From an uncultured Veillonellaceae bacterium (lineage in GTDB: Bacteria; Bacillota; Negativicutes; Veillonellales; Negativicoccaceae): a DNA stretch of 10,415 nt. Shown here one piece after another: positions 1 through 7,391 of the stretch. The stretch lies in assembly GCA_900556745.1 (NCBI GenBank), contig USPU01000027.1, forward strand, positions 1 through 10,415, read 5' to 3'. The notes under the pieces were generated by a model. It did no database searches, was not told the origin of the DNA, and worked only from the letters and a program-made list of their open reading frames with translations. Position 1 is the first letter of the stretch. Each line of letters begins with the position of its first letter. Both the position numbers and the translations under genes were made by a program.

Positions 1-239
1 GCCGCGAACGTTCCATTTTCTGCGGCTATCAGATTTCCGGCTCCGCACCGCTTTCGAATTATTTCTCTTCGGGCGTAGCCGTGTTTTCCATCCTCTTGGT
101 ACCGATCGGCTTGCCGATACTGGTCATTATGATTTTCAAATTTATCGGTGGCAATATTGTGCGCTTCTATCTGCGCGCCACGGAAGACCGTGACCCGCAA
201 GCACAGGTCACCGAAGGAAAGGCGGGTGACGTCGCATGA
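1..239 (+). CDS. YjiH-like membrane protein, C-terminal fragment
   Basis: The reading frame is open from base 3 and ends at TGA 237-239, giving the last 78 residues of a protein whose start lies outside the window. The fragment has one clear hydrophobic segment (about residues 23-50 of the fragment, rich in V, I, L and F) and a charged tail (ATEDRDPQAQ). The fragment alone is not diagnostic. The call rests on context: it overlaps by 4 bases (ATGA) a YjiG-like gene that is followed by iadA, the order of yjiH-yjiG-iadA in E. coli. YjiH and YjiG are paired inner-membrane proteins, the pair related to the spore maturation A/B and nucleoside-gate families. A role in transport of isoaspartyl dipeptides or similar compounds is inferred, not shown. 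Confidence 0.6.
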   Translation, partial: RERSIFCGYQISGSAPLSNYFSSGVAVFSILLVPIGLPILVIMIFKFIGGNIVRFYLRATEDRDPQAQVTEGKAGDVA

Positions 240-721
240 GTGAAGTACGTACTGTCAAAGTAAAACGCAAAGGCTTCATTGAGCTCTTCACTGAAGGCGC
301 GTACAACGGTCTGATGATCGGTATTCGCAACATGCTGCCGAACGTCATGCTCGCTTTCATCCTGATTCACGCGTTAAAAATCACGGGGCTTTTGGATTGG
401 ATCGGCTCGATCGCAGGTCCGATCATGTCGCTCTGGCTTCTGCCGGGCGTAGCGATCACCGTGATCATGGCTTCATTGCTTTCAATGGGCGGCGCTATCG
501 GCATCATGGCGGCCCTCTTAGCCGCCGGCGCCATCAGCCCGTACGAAGCGACCGTAATGGTACCGGCCTGCTACCTGATGGGCAATCCGGTGCAAAACGT
601 CGGCCGCGTATTGGGTACGGCGGAAGTTCCGGGAAAACATTATCCTATCATCATTTTCATCTGCGTATTCAACGCAATGGCTTCCATCTGGGCCATGGAA
701 TTGATCATGGCATTATTCTAA
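236..721 (+). CDS. yjiG: YjiG-like inner membrane protein (nucleoside-recognition/Gate family)
   Basis: A 161-residue hydrophobic protein, close to the roughly 150 residues of E. coli YjiG. It has a basic N-terminus (KVKRKGF), then about four membrane segments, near residues 34-50, 56-75, 78-102 and 136-160. Conserved-looking small-residue and polar stretches lie between them (LLSMGGAIGIMAAL; MVPACYLMGNPVQNVGR). This pattern is typical of the SpmB/YjiG group with a Gate domain. The ATG overlaps the stop of the preceding gene (ATGA), so the two are probably translationally coupled and work as a two-part membrane complex. A terminator-like hairpin and iadA follow, and the shared order with E. 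coli suggests a link to dipeptide breakdown. The substrate is not known from the sequence. Confidence 0.8.
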   Translation: MSEVRTVKVKRKGFIELFTEGAYNGLMIGIRNMLPNVMLAFILIHALKITGLLDWIGSIAGPIMSLWLLPGVAITVIMASLLSMGGAIGIMAALLAAGAISPYEATVMVPACYLMGNPVQNVGRVLGTAEVPGKHYPIIIFICVFNAMASIWAMELIMALF

Positions 722-723
722 AA

Positions 724-745
724 CGCCGCCCTTCGGGCGGTTTTT
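724..745 (+). terminator. GC-rich hairpin with T-run between yjiG and iadA
   Basis: A 6-bp stem CCGCCC/GGGCGG (726-731 with 735-740) with loop TTC is followed directly by TTTTT (741-745). It lies 4 bases after the yjiG stop and 17 bases before the iadA ATG. It looks like an intrinsic terminator, but iadA follows with only a ribosome site and no evident separate promoter. It may therefore act as a partial terminator that lowers iadA expression relative to the membrane genes. Confidence 0.6.
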
Positions 746-762
746 GCTGAAAGGATACCTTT

Positions 763-1932
763 ATGCTGACCTTATTAAAGAATGCGCATGTATTTGCGCC
801 GGAAGACCTCGGAACGAAAGATATTTTAATCGCCAACGGCGTCATCGAAGCTATGGATGACCAACTTGATGTGCAAGGCGTGGAAGTGGAAGTAATTGAC
901 TGCAAAGGCATGCGATTGATTCCCGGCTTTATCGACGGCCACGTTCATATCACGGGCGGCGGCGGCGAAGGCGGCTTTCATACCCGCACGCCGGAAATGC
1001 CCTTATCCAGCGCGACACGCTGCGGCGTGACCACCATCTGCGGCCTGTGCGGTACGGACGGCGTGACCCGTTCACAGGAAAACCTGCTCGCCAAAGCGTA
1101 TGCGTTGGAGAATGAAGGTCTCACCGCCTACATGTATGTCGGTTCGTACGAAGTACCGACGCCGACCATCACCGGCAGCATTCGTTCCGACATCATGCTG
1201 ATTGACAAATGCATCGGCGCCGGCGAAATCGCCGTTTCCGATCACCGTTCGTCGCAGCCGAATTACGATCTCTACCGCGATATCGTCGCACAGGTGCGCG
1301 TTGGCGGTATGCTTGCGGGCAAAGCGGGCATCGTGAATTTCCACATGGGTGACGGCGAGCGCGGGCTCGAGCCGCTGCGTCAGATCGCAAACGAAACGGA
1401 AATTCCTTATACCAACATGTTGCCGACTCACACCAACCGCAACCAACGTCTGTTTAACGAAGCGGTGCAGTATGTCAAAGACGGCGGCTATATCGATCTC
1501 ACGTCCTGCGTCAGTCCGGAATTGGGAAGTAAACACGCCGTCAAACCGTCCAAAGCAATTCGCCTCCTAATCGATGAGGGTTGCGACATGTCGCACGTCC
1601 TGATGAGTTCGGACGGCTACGGTTCGGTGCCGCTTTTTGATGATCACGGCAACAATATCGGCGTCGGTATCGGCGATCAGTCCTCACTGATGACCGAATT
1701 CCGCGATGCGGTCGAAACGGAAGGCTGCGACTTTACAACCGTCCTTTCCATTCTCACCAAAAACGTCGCCGACCTCTTCCGCTTCAAGAAAAAAGGCGAA
1801 ATCGCCGTCGGCAAAGATGCCGACTTCATGACAATCAACGACCGGTTTGAACTGCAAAAACTGTGGGCCAAAGGCCGTCTCATGGTCGATAACGGCGAGT
1901 CGATCGTCTTCGGCACATTTGAAAAGCACTGA
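763..1932 (+). CDS. iadA: Isoaspartyl dipeptidase (beta-aspartyl peptidase), glutamate-type active site
   Basis: IadA is a zinc amidohydrolase that cleaves isoaspartyl dipeptides arising from damaged proteins. The 389-residue length matches E. coli IadA (390). Metal and catalytic positions are visible: H60-x-H62 on the first strand, GGGGE with E69, Y129, SDHRS 159-163, H194 in VNFHMGD, H223 and R226 in PTHTNR, and D284 in SSDGYGS. The bridging metal ligand is E155 (GAGEIAVSDHRS), where E. coli has a carboxylated lysine. A glutamate here defines a known second IadA type, described for the Colwellia psychrerythraea enzyme. The N- and C-terminal parts (DADFM, KGRLMVDNG) form the small amidohydrolase beta domain. 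The start is set by AAAGGA at 750-755, 7 bases before the ATG. It is the last gene of the yjiH-yjiG-iadA cluster and is closed by the terminator at 1953-1988. Confidence 0.95.
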   Translation: MLTLLKNAHVFAPEDLGTKDILIANGVIEAMDDQLDVQGVEVEVIDCKGMRLIPGFIDGHVHITGGGGEGGFHTRTPEMPLSSATRCGVTTICGLCGTDGVTRSQENLLAKAYALENEGLTAYMYVGSYEVPTPTITGSIRSDIMLIDKCIGAGEIAVSDHRSSQPNYDLYRDIVAQVRVGGMLAGKAGIVNFHMGDGERGLEPLRQIANETEIPYTNMLPTHTNRNQRLFNEAVQYVKDGGYIDLTSCVSPELGSKHAVKPSKAIRLLIDEGCDMSHVLMSSDGYGSVPLFDDHGNNIGVGIGDQSSLMTEFRDAVETEGCDFTTVLSILTKNVADLFRFKKKGEIAVGKDADFMTINDRFELQKLWAKGRLMVDNGESIVFGTFEKH

Positions 1933-1952
1933 GCTTTTCGCACCGGCACGGC

Positions 1953-1988
1953 AATAAAAAAGAACCGCAACTGCGGTTCTTTTTTATT
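1953..1988. terminator. Bidirectional intrinsic terminator between convergent genes
   Basis: A perfect 16-bp inverted repeat (1953-1968 with 1973-1988) has loop AACT. The core is GAACCGC/GCGGTTC, flanked by six A on one side and six T on the other, so each strand gives a GC stem followed by a U-run. It sits between the end of iadA (plus) and the end of the YbjN-like gene (minus) and can serve both. Confidence 0.93.
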
Positions 1989-1994
1989 GGTTTT

Positions 1995-2429
1995 TTACGC
2001 CCAGATTTTTTTCATCAAGCCGGCATAATTTTCCGTCAGGTGACCGACCATAACATCCAAAATTACACGGATCAATTCCGGATTGAAGTCGTCATCCGTT
2101 GTCGGTACGCAGGCGTCCAGAAAAATATTTCCGTCTTCATCGAGGAAGTATTTGAAGACTTTATATGAACGATTTTGTTCGTTCAGATAGGTCAATACCT
2201 GCTCTTCATTCTTCTCTTTGAGCGCGCCCGTCGCTACCTGGACACGAATCATAACGTAGATCGTGTCGTCGACGAAAAGCGCCGTCGGCAAGCTTTGCCC
2301 TTCCGTTTGGATATGGGAACGAAACACATGCGTGTGGATTTCATCACCGATCTCTTCCACTTGGAAAATCCCCGGGTGATTCGTTTCAAAATACTCTTTC
2401 AGTGCTTTTGCTTTTGTTTCCTCGGCCAT
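1995..2429 (-). CDS. YbjN domain-like protein
   Basis: A 144-residue soluble, acidic protein with no signal peptide or membrane segment. It runs from an N-terminal helix (AKALKEYFETNH), through short strands (HTHVFRSHI, TALFVDDTIYVMIRVQV) and a helix with a following strand (VLTYLNEQNRSYKVFKYFLDEDG), to NIFLDACVPTTDD and a long C-terminal helix (PELIRVILDVMVGHLTENY). The strand 'dedGNIfLda.vPttdd' followed by a terminal helix resembles the YbjN / type III secretion chaperone-like fold, whose molecular role is poorly known. GAGGAGG (2437-2443 on the minus strand), 7 bases upstream, fixes the start. It is a single-gene unit with its own upstream region and shares its terminator with iadA. The family call is by pattern only. 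Confidence 0.6.
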   Translation of the reverse strand: MAEETKAKALKEYFETNHPGIFQVEEIGDEIHTHVFRSHIQTEGQSLPTALFVDDTIYVMIRVQVATGALKEKNEEQVLTYLNEQNRSYKVFKYFLDEDGNIFLDACVPTTDDDFNPELIRVILDVMVGHLTENYAGLMKKIWA

Positions 2430-2466
2430 ATTGGTGCCTCCTCTGTAGTGTCCATATAATAATTTT

Positions 2467-2472
2467 ATTATA
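2467..2472 (-). promoter_or_regulatory. Possible -10 box of the YbjN-like gene
   Basis: On the minus strand a perfect TATAAT lies 37 bases before the ATG in an AT-rich stretch. The hexamer 17 bases upstream (TGTACT, 2490-2495) matches TTGACA at only three positions, so the -35 is weak. Confidence 0.4.
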
Positions 2473-2578
2473 AACTAAAAAATGAGCGTAGTACAGTCAC
2501 AAAGGTAAACAACATCGCATGCATGTCTTTTTTACACTTTATTGACAAGACAGAAACACGATGGCAAATAATCGTCGC

Positions 2579-2666
2579 CGCTGTTTCTTGCCGTTTTCAG
2601 CACCGTGGTCAGCGGGACAATGTAAGCTATCAAAAAAGGACAAGCATATGCTTGTCCTTTTTTATC
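2579..2666 (+). ncRNA. Candidate small RNA in the rbsB to YbjN intergenic region (speculative)
   Basis: The 266-base gap between the two minus-strand genes holds more than the two expected signals. On the plus strand a perfect TTGACA (2542-2547) is followed after 19 bases by AATAAT (2567-2572). A transcript starting near 2579 would begin with a CCGCTG/CAGCGG stem (2578-2583 with 2610-2615) and end at the palindromic hairpin 2632-2663, which also has a T-run on this strand. No coding frame of note fits. The 19-base spacing is long, and the terminator is explained by rbsB, so support is weak. Confidence 0.2.
2632..2663 (-). terminator. Terminator of the rbs operon (32-base perfect palindrome)
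   Basis: Every base from 2632 to 2663 pairs with its mirror position: six A, then GGACAAGCAT, then the reverse complement ending in six T. The central ATAT would form the loop. It lies 33 bases beyond the rbsB stop, where the ribose operon should end. Being symmetrical, it can work on both strands. Confidence 0.92.
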
Positions 2667-2695
2667 TACCTCATCAAGTTGTCATAGAAATGCGT

Positions 2696-3613
2696 TTATT
2701 TCGTGACGAGTTTCAACGGTACCGCGATATGATCGGCAACCGCTTCTTTTTTAACCGCTTTAACGGCGGCTTCAAGACCCTGTTCGCCCATCAGTTTCGG
2801 CTGCTGCGCGATCGTAGCCGCCATGGAACCGTCTTTAACGGCTTTAATACCGTCTTCCGTGCCGTCAAAACCGACGATAAATACTTGTTTACCGGCGCTC
2901 TTCGCCGCTTCAATAGCACCGAGTGCCATTTCATCATTGTGCGCGAAAATAGCCTGGATTTCGGGGTTGGCTTGTAAAATATTTTCCGCCACCGTCAGAC
3001 CTTTGGTCCGATCGAATTCTGCCGTCTGTTTAGCGACAATATTCAATTTGCTGTCGGCGAGTTTGTGGAAGCCTTCGCCGCGTTCACGAGTCGCAGACGC
3101 GCCCGGGATACCTTCCATTTCGGCAACCGCTACATTGCTACCGAGTTTATCGATGATGTATTGCGCCGCCATTTCGCCGCCTTTAACGTTATCGGAAGCG
3201 ATCAGAGATACGACTTGGCCGCCATCGGAAGCGCGGTCTACCATCAGAACCGGGATACCGGCTTTGTTGGCCGCTTCGACCGAGTTGGCGATCGCCGCGG
3301 AGTCGACCGGGTTGATCAACAAAACGTTTACTTTGTGTTGGATCAAGTCCGCTACATCATTGGCCTGTTTGGCCGGATCGTTCCCCGCGTCAAGCGTCTG
3401 TACGTCCACGCCCAAAGCTTTCGCTTTTTCGGTGACACCGTCGCTCAGCGTGACGAAGAACGGATTGTTCAATGTCGATACGGAGAAACCTACCGTAATT
3501 TTTTCACCGGTTTTAGCCGCCGGCGCTTCTTTTTTGTCGCTGCCGCCGCAACCGGCCATTAAAACGACCAGGCAAAGCGACATCACGACGAGTAATAACT
3601 TGCGTAACTTCAT
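2696..3613 (-). CDS. rbsB: Ribose ABC transporter, substrate-binding lipoprotein
   Basis: RbsB captures ribose outside the inner membrane and hands it to RbsC. The protein has 305 residues with a lipoprotein signal: basic MKLRK, a hydrophobic stretch, and LMAGC with C22 as the lipid-bearing cysteine (a Met at -3 is slightly unusual), then a KKEAPAAK linker. The two-lobed sugar-binding fold follows. Ligand-contact motifs of the E. coli family are present: NNPFF (49-53), VDRA with D126 and R127, TRERGEGF (175-182), HNDEMALGA with N226, VGFDGT (247-252) and TIAQQP with Q270. A strong GAGGGGG lies about 8 bases before the ATG. It is the last gene of the operon, 14 bases after rbsC. Ribose is the best guess from these motifs and from the neighbouring rbsD and rbsK. 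Confidence 0.95.
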   Translation of the reverse strand: MKLRKLLLVVMSLCLVVLMAGCGGSDKKEAPAAKTGEKITVGFSVSTLNNPFFVTLSDGVTEKAKALGVDVQTLDAGNDPAKQANDVADLIQHKVNVLLINPVDSAAIANSVEAANKAGIPVLMVDRASDGGQVVSLIASDNVKGGEMAAQYIIDKLGSNVAVAEMEGIPGASATRERGEGFHKLADSKLNIVAKQTAEFDRTKGLTVAENILQANPEIQAIFAHNDEMALGAIEAAKSAGKQVFIVGFDGTEDGIKAVKDGSMAATIAQQPKLMGEQGLEAAVKAVKKEAVADHIAVPLKLVTK

Positions 3614-3627
3614 TCCATAACCCCCTC

Positions 3628-4560
3628 TTATTTTTTGCGATCCATCAGAACCGCCAACAAAATAACGCCGCCTTTGACAACTTGTTGGTAAAAACTGGAA
3701 ACATTCAAAATATTAAGTCCGTTTGTGAGCGTGGCGATGATCAACGCACCAATCAGAGAACCCGTGATGCGGCCTTTACCACCGGCCAGACTGGTCCCGC
3801 CCAAAACGACCGCAGCGATCGCGTCAAGCTCATAACCGGTCCCTGCCGTAGGTTGGGCGGAGTTGAGGCGGCTCGTAATGATGATGCCCGCCAACGCGGT
3901 TAAAAGGCCCGTGATCGCGTACGCGAAAATTTTGACGCGCGAGATGTGAATACCCGCGATGTACGATACTTTTTCACTGCCGCCGACCGCATACGTTTTC
4001 CGGCCGAGCGTTGTTTTATTTAAAATAAACCAGCAAAGCGCGAACATGAGCAGCGTCGTGATCGCCGGCACCGGCACACCGAAGACGTCGCCTATGCCAA
4101 ACGCCGTAAAAAACGGATGCGAAGTCAAGCCGCTGATCGGGCGACCGTCACTGTACACCAACGTCGCCCCGCGGAAAATCGTCATCGTCGCCAAGGTCGC
4201 GATAAACGGCGCGACTTTGCCGTACGTGATGATGAGTCCGTTGGCCGCACCGAGCGCGATGCCGATAAGACAGCAGAGCGCCATGCTCATGGCCGGATCC
4301 ATACCGCTCTTGATCATGCCCGCCATCAACGCGGTCGAAAGTGCCAGCAACGAACCGACGGAAAGATCAATGCCGCCGGTCAGAATGACAAACGTCATAC
4401 CGAAGGAAATCAGCGCGTTGACCGAGACTTGCCGCAGCAGGTTCGACAGGTTGGACGGATTAAGAAATGTCGGATTGAGTGCCGTCAAAATAACGAACAG
4501 CAGTACCAGACCTAAAAGCGGTCCGAGATTACGCAATAGATTTTTCACATTTGTCGACAT
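3628..4560 (-). CDS. rbsC: Ribose ABC transporter, permease
   Basis: RbsC forms the membrane channel of the ribose importer, probably as a homodimer. The 310 residues (E. coli RbsC has 321) form about eight to ten hydrophobic segments. Family hallmarks are TGGIDLSVGSLLALS (61-75), the cytoplasmic coupling region AVGGSEKVSYIAGI (191-204) that contacts the ATPase, and LDAIAAVVLGGTSLAGGKG (245-263), with a terminal hydrophobic helix ending in MDRKK. It starts only 3 bases after the rbsA stop. An AGGGGGA sequence inside the end of rbsA, about 10 bases upstream, can serve as the ribosome site, so the two genes are probably translationally coupled. No frameshift or missing segment is seen. Confidence 0.95.
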   Translation of the reverse strand: MSTNVKNLLRNLGPLLGLVLLFVILTALNPTFLNPSNLSNLLRQVSVNALISFGMTFVILTGGIDLSVGSLLALSTALMAGMIKSGMDPAMSMALCCLIGIALGAANGLIITYGKVAPFIATLATMTIFRGATLVYSDGRPISGLTSHPFFTAFGIGDVFGVPVPAITTLLMFALCWFILNKTTLGRKTYAVGGSEKVSYIAGIHISRVKIFAYAITGLLTALAGIIITSRLNSAQPTAGTGYELDAIAAVVLGGTSLAGGKGRITGSLIGALIIATLTNGLNILNVSSFYQQVVKGGVILLAVLMDRKK

Positions 4561-4563
4561 GAA

Positions 4564-6045
4564 TTACTGTCCCCCTGTAGCTAATGTAATAATTTTTTCC
4601 TGCGTGGCTTCACTGCGGTCCAGCACGCCTGCAATCGAACCCTCGCGAATCACCATAATGCGATCACTCATACCGATGACTTCCGGTAATTCCGAGGAAA
4701 CCATGATGATGGCAACGCCGGCCGCCGTCAACTCATTCATTAAATCGTAAATATCCCGCTTGGCGCCGACATCGATACCGCGCGTCGGTTCGTCCATGAT
4801 CAGAATCGCCGGTTTCATCCCGATCCATTTCGCAATCACGACTTTTTGCTGGTTACCGCCCGAAAGCGTTCCGACCGGCTCCGTCAGCGACTGCGCTTTG
4901 ACGCCGAGCCGCTTGGCGAGCATTTCCGTAAATTCATTTTCCGCGCCGCGGCGCACGTATTGATGCGAAGCAAACTTTTCGATGCTCGGCAACGAAATAT
5001 TATCGCCGATGGAAAAATCTAAAATCAGACCTTCCGTCTTGCGGTTTTCGGTAATGAAACCGATCCCCGCCTTAATGGCATCCGACGGGTTATCGATCTT
5101 CATCGCCTGCCCGTGAATTTTAATTTCACAGCTGTCTTTTTTATCGACGCCGAAAAGCGCGCGCATAATCTCGGTACGGCCGGCCCCCATCAGACCCGCA
5201 ATCCCCAAGATCTCGCCTTCGCGAATCGTAAACGAAACGTCGTGGAACACGCCCGCACTGTTCAAATTATTAATTTCAAAAATGACTTTGCCCGGCGTTA
5301 CCGTGCGCTCCGGATAGTATTCCGTCAGCGAACGGCCGACCATATCGGCCACGACGCGGTCCATCGTCGTCTCCTCGACAGGCTGCGTGGAAATCGCCAT
5401 GCCGTCGCGCATCACGGTCACCGTGTCGCAAAGCTCGAATACTTCCTCCATGCGGTGCGAGATGTAAATGATGCCGACGCCTTTTGCCCGCATCTGATCC
5501 AATACCCGGAACAGCACTTCGGTTTCCCGCTCACTCAAGGCGGCGGTCGGTTCATCCATGATCACGATTTGCGCGTCAAGCATCAGCATGCGCACGATTT
5601 CCGTCAGCTGCTGCTGCCCGACGGAGCACTCCTGCGCCTCTTTTCCAAGCGGCAGGGAAATATTCAGTTCGTCACATTTGGCCGCCGCCAATTCGCGCAT
5701 GCGATCCCAGTCCAGCATGCCCCACGAATTTTTAAGCGGACGCATCAGAAAAAGATTTTCCAGGATCGTCAAATTCGGCCAAATATTCAATTCCTGATGG
5801 ACAAACGCAATCCCTGCATCTTCCGCTTCACGCGGCGAAGTAAATACACGTTCCGCACCGTCCACCAGAATCGTGCCGTTATCGGCCTTATGCAGGCCGG
5901 TCAAAATGTTCATCAGAGTCGACTTGCCGGCCCCGTTTTCACCCATTAGGGCATGAATTTCACCGGGACGAACCGTCAGATTGACTCCTAAAAGCACTCG
6001 GTTCTGTCCGAATGCTTTGGAGATGTCACGCATCTCAATTTGCAT
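4564..6045 (-). CDS. rbsA: Ribose ABC transporter, fused double ATPase
   Basis: RbsA powers ribose import and carries two ATPase halves in one chain of 493 residues, the normal family length. First half: Walker A GENGAGKST (35-43), Q84, signature SVGQQQ (141-146), Walker B VIMDEPTAALSE (161-172) and H197 in ISHRMEE. Second half: a degenerate Walker A GLMGAGRTE (284-292), in which the usual lysine is replaced, the ITENRKTEGL segment (331-340), signature LSGGNQQK (394-401) and LIMDEPTRGIDVGAK (415-429). A degenerate second P-loop is normal for sugar ATPases of this type, so the first site probably does most of the hydrolysis. AAGGAG at 6053-6058 lies 7 bases before the ATG. The gene follows rbsD by 17 bases. 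Confidence 0.97.
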   Translation of the reverse strand: MQIEMRDISKAFGQNRVLLGVNLTVRPGEIHALMGENGAGKSTLMNILTGLHKADNGTILVDGAERVFTSPREAEDAGIAFVHQELNIWPNLTILENLFLMRPLKNSWGMLDWDRMRELAAAKCDELNISLPLGKEAQECSVGQQQLTEIVRMLMLDAQIVIMDEPTAALSERETEVLFRVLDQMRAKGVGIIYISHRMEEVFELCDTVTVMRDGMAISTQPVEETTMDRVVADMVGRSLTEYYPERTVTPGKVIFEINNLNSAGVFHDVSFTIREGEILGIAGLMGAGRTEIMRALFGVDKKDSCEIKIHGQAMKIDNPSDAIKAGIGFITENRKTEGLILDFSIGDNISLPSIEKFASHQYVRRGAENEFTEMLAKRLGVKAQSLTEPVGTLSGGNQQKVVIAKWIGMKPAILIMDEPTRGIDVGAKRDIYDLMNELTAAGVAIIMVSSELPEVIGMSDRIMVIREGSIAGVLDRSEATQEKIITLATGGQ

Positions 6046-6062
6046 ACCGTCACTCCTTGCAG

Positions 6063-6458
6063 CTAAAAGATACAGCCGCTTTGTAAAATCACATTGGCGT
6101 ACGGCGTCGCCTCACCCGTACGGATAATGGCTTTGACGTCGCGCGAATATTCTTTCAAGCGTCCATGTGTTACATACGCACCGGGGATATCGCCCATTAA
6201 TTGTTGCATTTCCTGAAACAGCGGCCGATTTAGCGAATCCATTTCGCTCGCGATCAGGTACTGTTCCACTTTCATGTTATCCATGACGACTCGCAACACG
6301 TCCAAAAAGGACGGCACACCGAACTCCAGCGCCAAATCAATGCGTTCCACATCGCGCGGAATCGGTAACCCGCAGTCGGCAATCATGATCCGATCGGTAT
6401 GACCGAGATCGGCGAGTACTTTCGCGATCTTGCTGTTCAAAATTCCGTGTTTCTGCAT
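6063..6458 (-). CDS. rbsD: D-ribose pyranase
   Basis: RbsD interconverts the beta-pyranose and beta-furanose forms of ribose, so that imported sugar can be used by RbsK. From the ATG at 6458 the protein has 131 residues, as in Bacillus. Active-site and sugar-binding positions fall at the known numbers: H20 in GHTD, D28 in IADCGLP, H98 in VTHGRLKEYS, and Y120 and N122 in TPYANVILQSG. The gene begins one base after the rbsK stop (TGA-C-ATG). Its GGAGG (6465-6469) lies inside the end of rbsK, so coupling to rbsK is likely. The frame stays open upstream to 6677, but that stretch overlaps rbsK and lacks family similarity, so the internal ATG is the start. Confidence 0.96.
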   Translation of the reverse strand: MQKHGILNSKIAKVLADLGHTDRIMIADCGLPIPRDVERIDLALEFGVPSFLDVLRVVMDNMKVEQYLIASEMDSLNRPLFQEMQQLMGDIPGAYVTHGRLKEYSRDVKAIIRTGEATPYANVILQSGCIF

Positions 6459-6459
6459 G

Positions 6460-7332
6460 TCATGCCTCCATCTCGTCACGCCACGGCATCGCGCCCTGCG
6501 CGCCGTGCGCGGTAATCGAACGGGCGGCCGCGTGGTTGGCGAACCGAAGCGCCGTTTCAAGATCCTGTCCTTCACTGATCGCGACCGCAAACGCGCCGTT
6601 AAACGTATCTCCTGCTCCGGTCGTATCGACGACGGCGACCGATTCCCCGGCGACGCGGTGAACGTTCTTGCCGTCATAGTAATCGACGCCGTCTTTACCG
6701 CGCGTCACGATCAGTTTTTTCTGCCATTCCGCCGACAGTTCCAGCGGATCCGCCACATCAAACAAGAGCGCCAGCTCATGGTCGTTCGGCGTAATATAGC
6801 GGCACATCGCCATAATATCCGGCGCCAATTCACGCGCCGGCGCCGGATTCCAAAGTACCGGAATGTTCCGCTCGGCGCAAAGACGAATCGCGTCTTCGGT
6901 CACATCCTGCGGTACCTCATTTTGCAACAACACCATATCCAATTCCCCCAGCTGATCCAACGCCTGTTCAATATGCGCCGCTGTCAACCGAAAGTTCGCC
7001 GCCGGCACTACCAGTATGCTGTTATCACCCTCGGCCAGCGTAATATGCGCCGTTCCCGTTGAAACGTCGGGAAGGGTCATTAAAAAGCGGGCGTCTACGC
7101 CGTTTTTTACAAAATTTTCGCAGAGCATTTTCCCGTAGGCATCTTCGCCGATGGCGCCGATCATTGCCACGTCCGCTCCGAGTCGTGCCGCCGCTACCGC
7201 CTGATTGGCTCCTTTACCGCCGCAACTCATAAAAAAATGTTCTGCAAACAGCGTCTCACCCGCTTGCGGACGCCGGGCCGCTTCCACGACCAAGTCTACA
7301 GAACAACTGCCGATAACCGCCAATTTTGCCAT
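6460..7332 (-). CDS. rbsK: Ribokinase
   Basis: RbsK phosphorylates ribose to ribose 5-phosphate, feeding the pentose phosphate pathway. The PfkB-family protein has 290 residues. Visible motifs are an N-terminal VIGSCSVDLVV strand, the first PfkB signature with SCGGKGANQAVAAARLGA (36-53), NPAPA (162-166), TPND (181-184), TRGKDG (210-215), and the second signature DTTGAGDTFNGAF (236-248) with catalytic D242. An upstream start at 7377 is in frame, but TAGGAGG (7340-7346) lies 7 bases before the ATG at 7332, and family similarity begins there. The kinase is the first gene of the operon, as in Bacillus (minus the regulator), whereas E. coli places rbsK near the end. Confidence 0.96.
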   Translation of the reverse strand: MAKLAVIGSCSVDLVVEAARRPQAGETLFAEHFFMSCGGKGANQAVAAARLGADVAMIGAIGEDAYGKMLCENFVKNGVDARFLMTLPDVSTGTAHITLAEGDNSILVVPAANFRLTAAHIEQALDQLGELDMVLLQNEVPQDVTEDAIRLCAERNIPVLWNPAPARELAPDIMAMCRYITPNDHELALLFDVADPLELSAEWQKKLIVTRGKDGVDYYDGKNVHRVAGESVAVVDTTGAGDTFNGAFAVAISEGQDLETALRFANHAAARSITAHGAQGAMPWRDEMEA

Positions 7333-7391
7333 GCCGTAACCTCCTACCGGTATGTAGCCGCATCGATATCTTGTCAAGTATATTCATAAAT

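Noticed and set aside
2823..3620. Long open frame of 265 codons on the plus strand opposite rbsB
   Set aside because: It is an exact shadow of rbsB, with no ribosome site or family similarity; the minus-strand frame is a complete RbsB.
3959..4750. Open frame of 263 codons on the plus strand across rbsC and rbsA
   Set aside because: It spans the junction of two well-conserved minus-strand genes and its translation resembles no protein family; an effect of base composition.
5113..5949. Open frame of 278 codons opposite rbsA
   Set aside because: Antisense to the conserved ATPase motifs, with a His/Arg-rich translation typical of a shadow frame.
6459..6677. Upstream extension of the rbsD frame
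   Set aside because: It lies wholly inside rbsK. The 131-residue product from 6458 matches the family length and active-site numbering.
7333..7377. Earlier start for rbsK at 7377
   Set aside because: It would add 15 unrelated residues and cover the ribosome site TAGGAGG that precedes the ATG at 7332.
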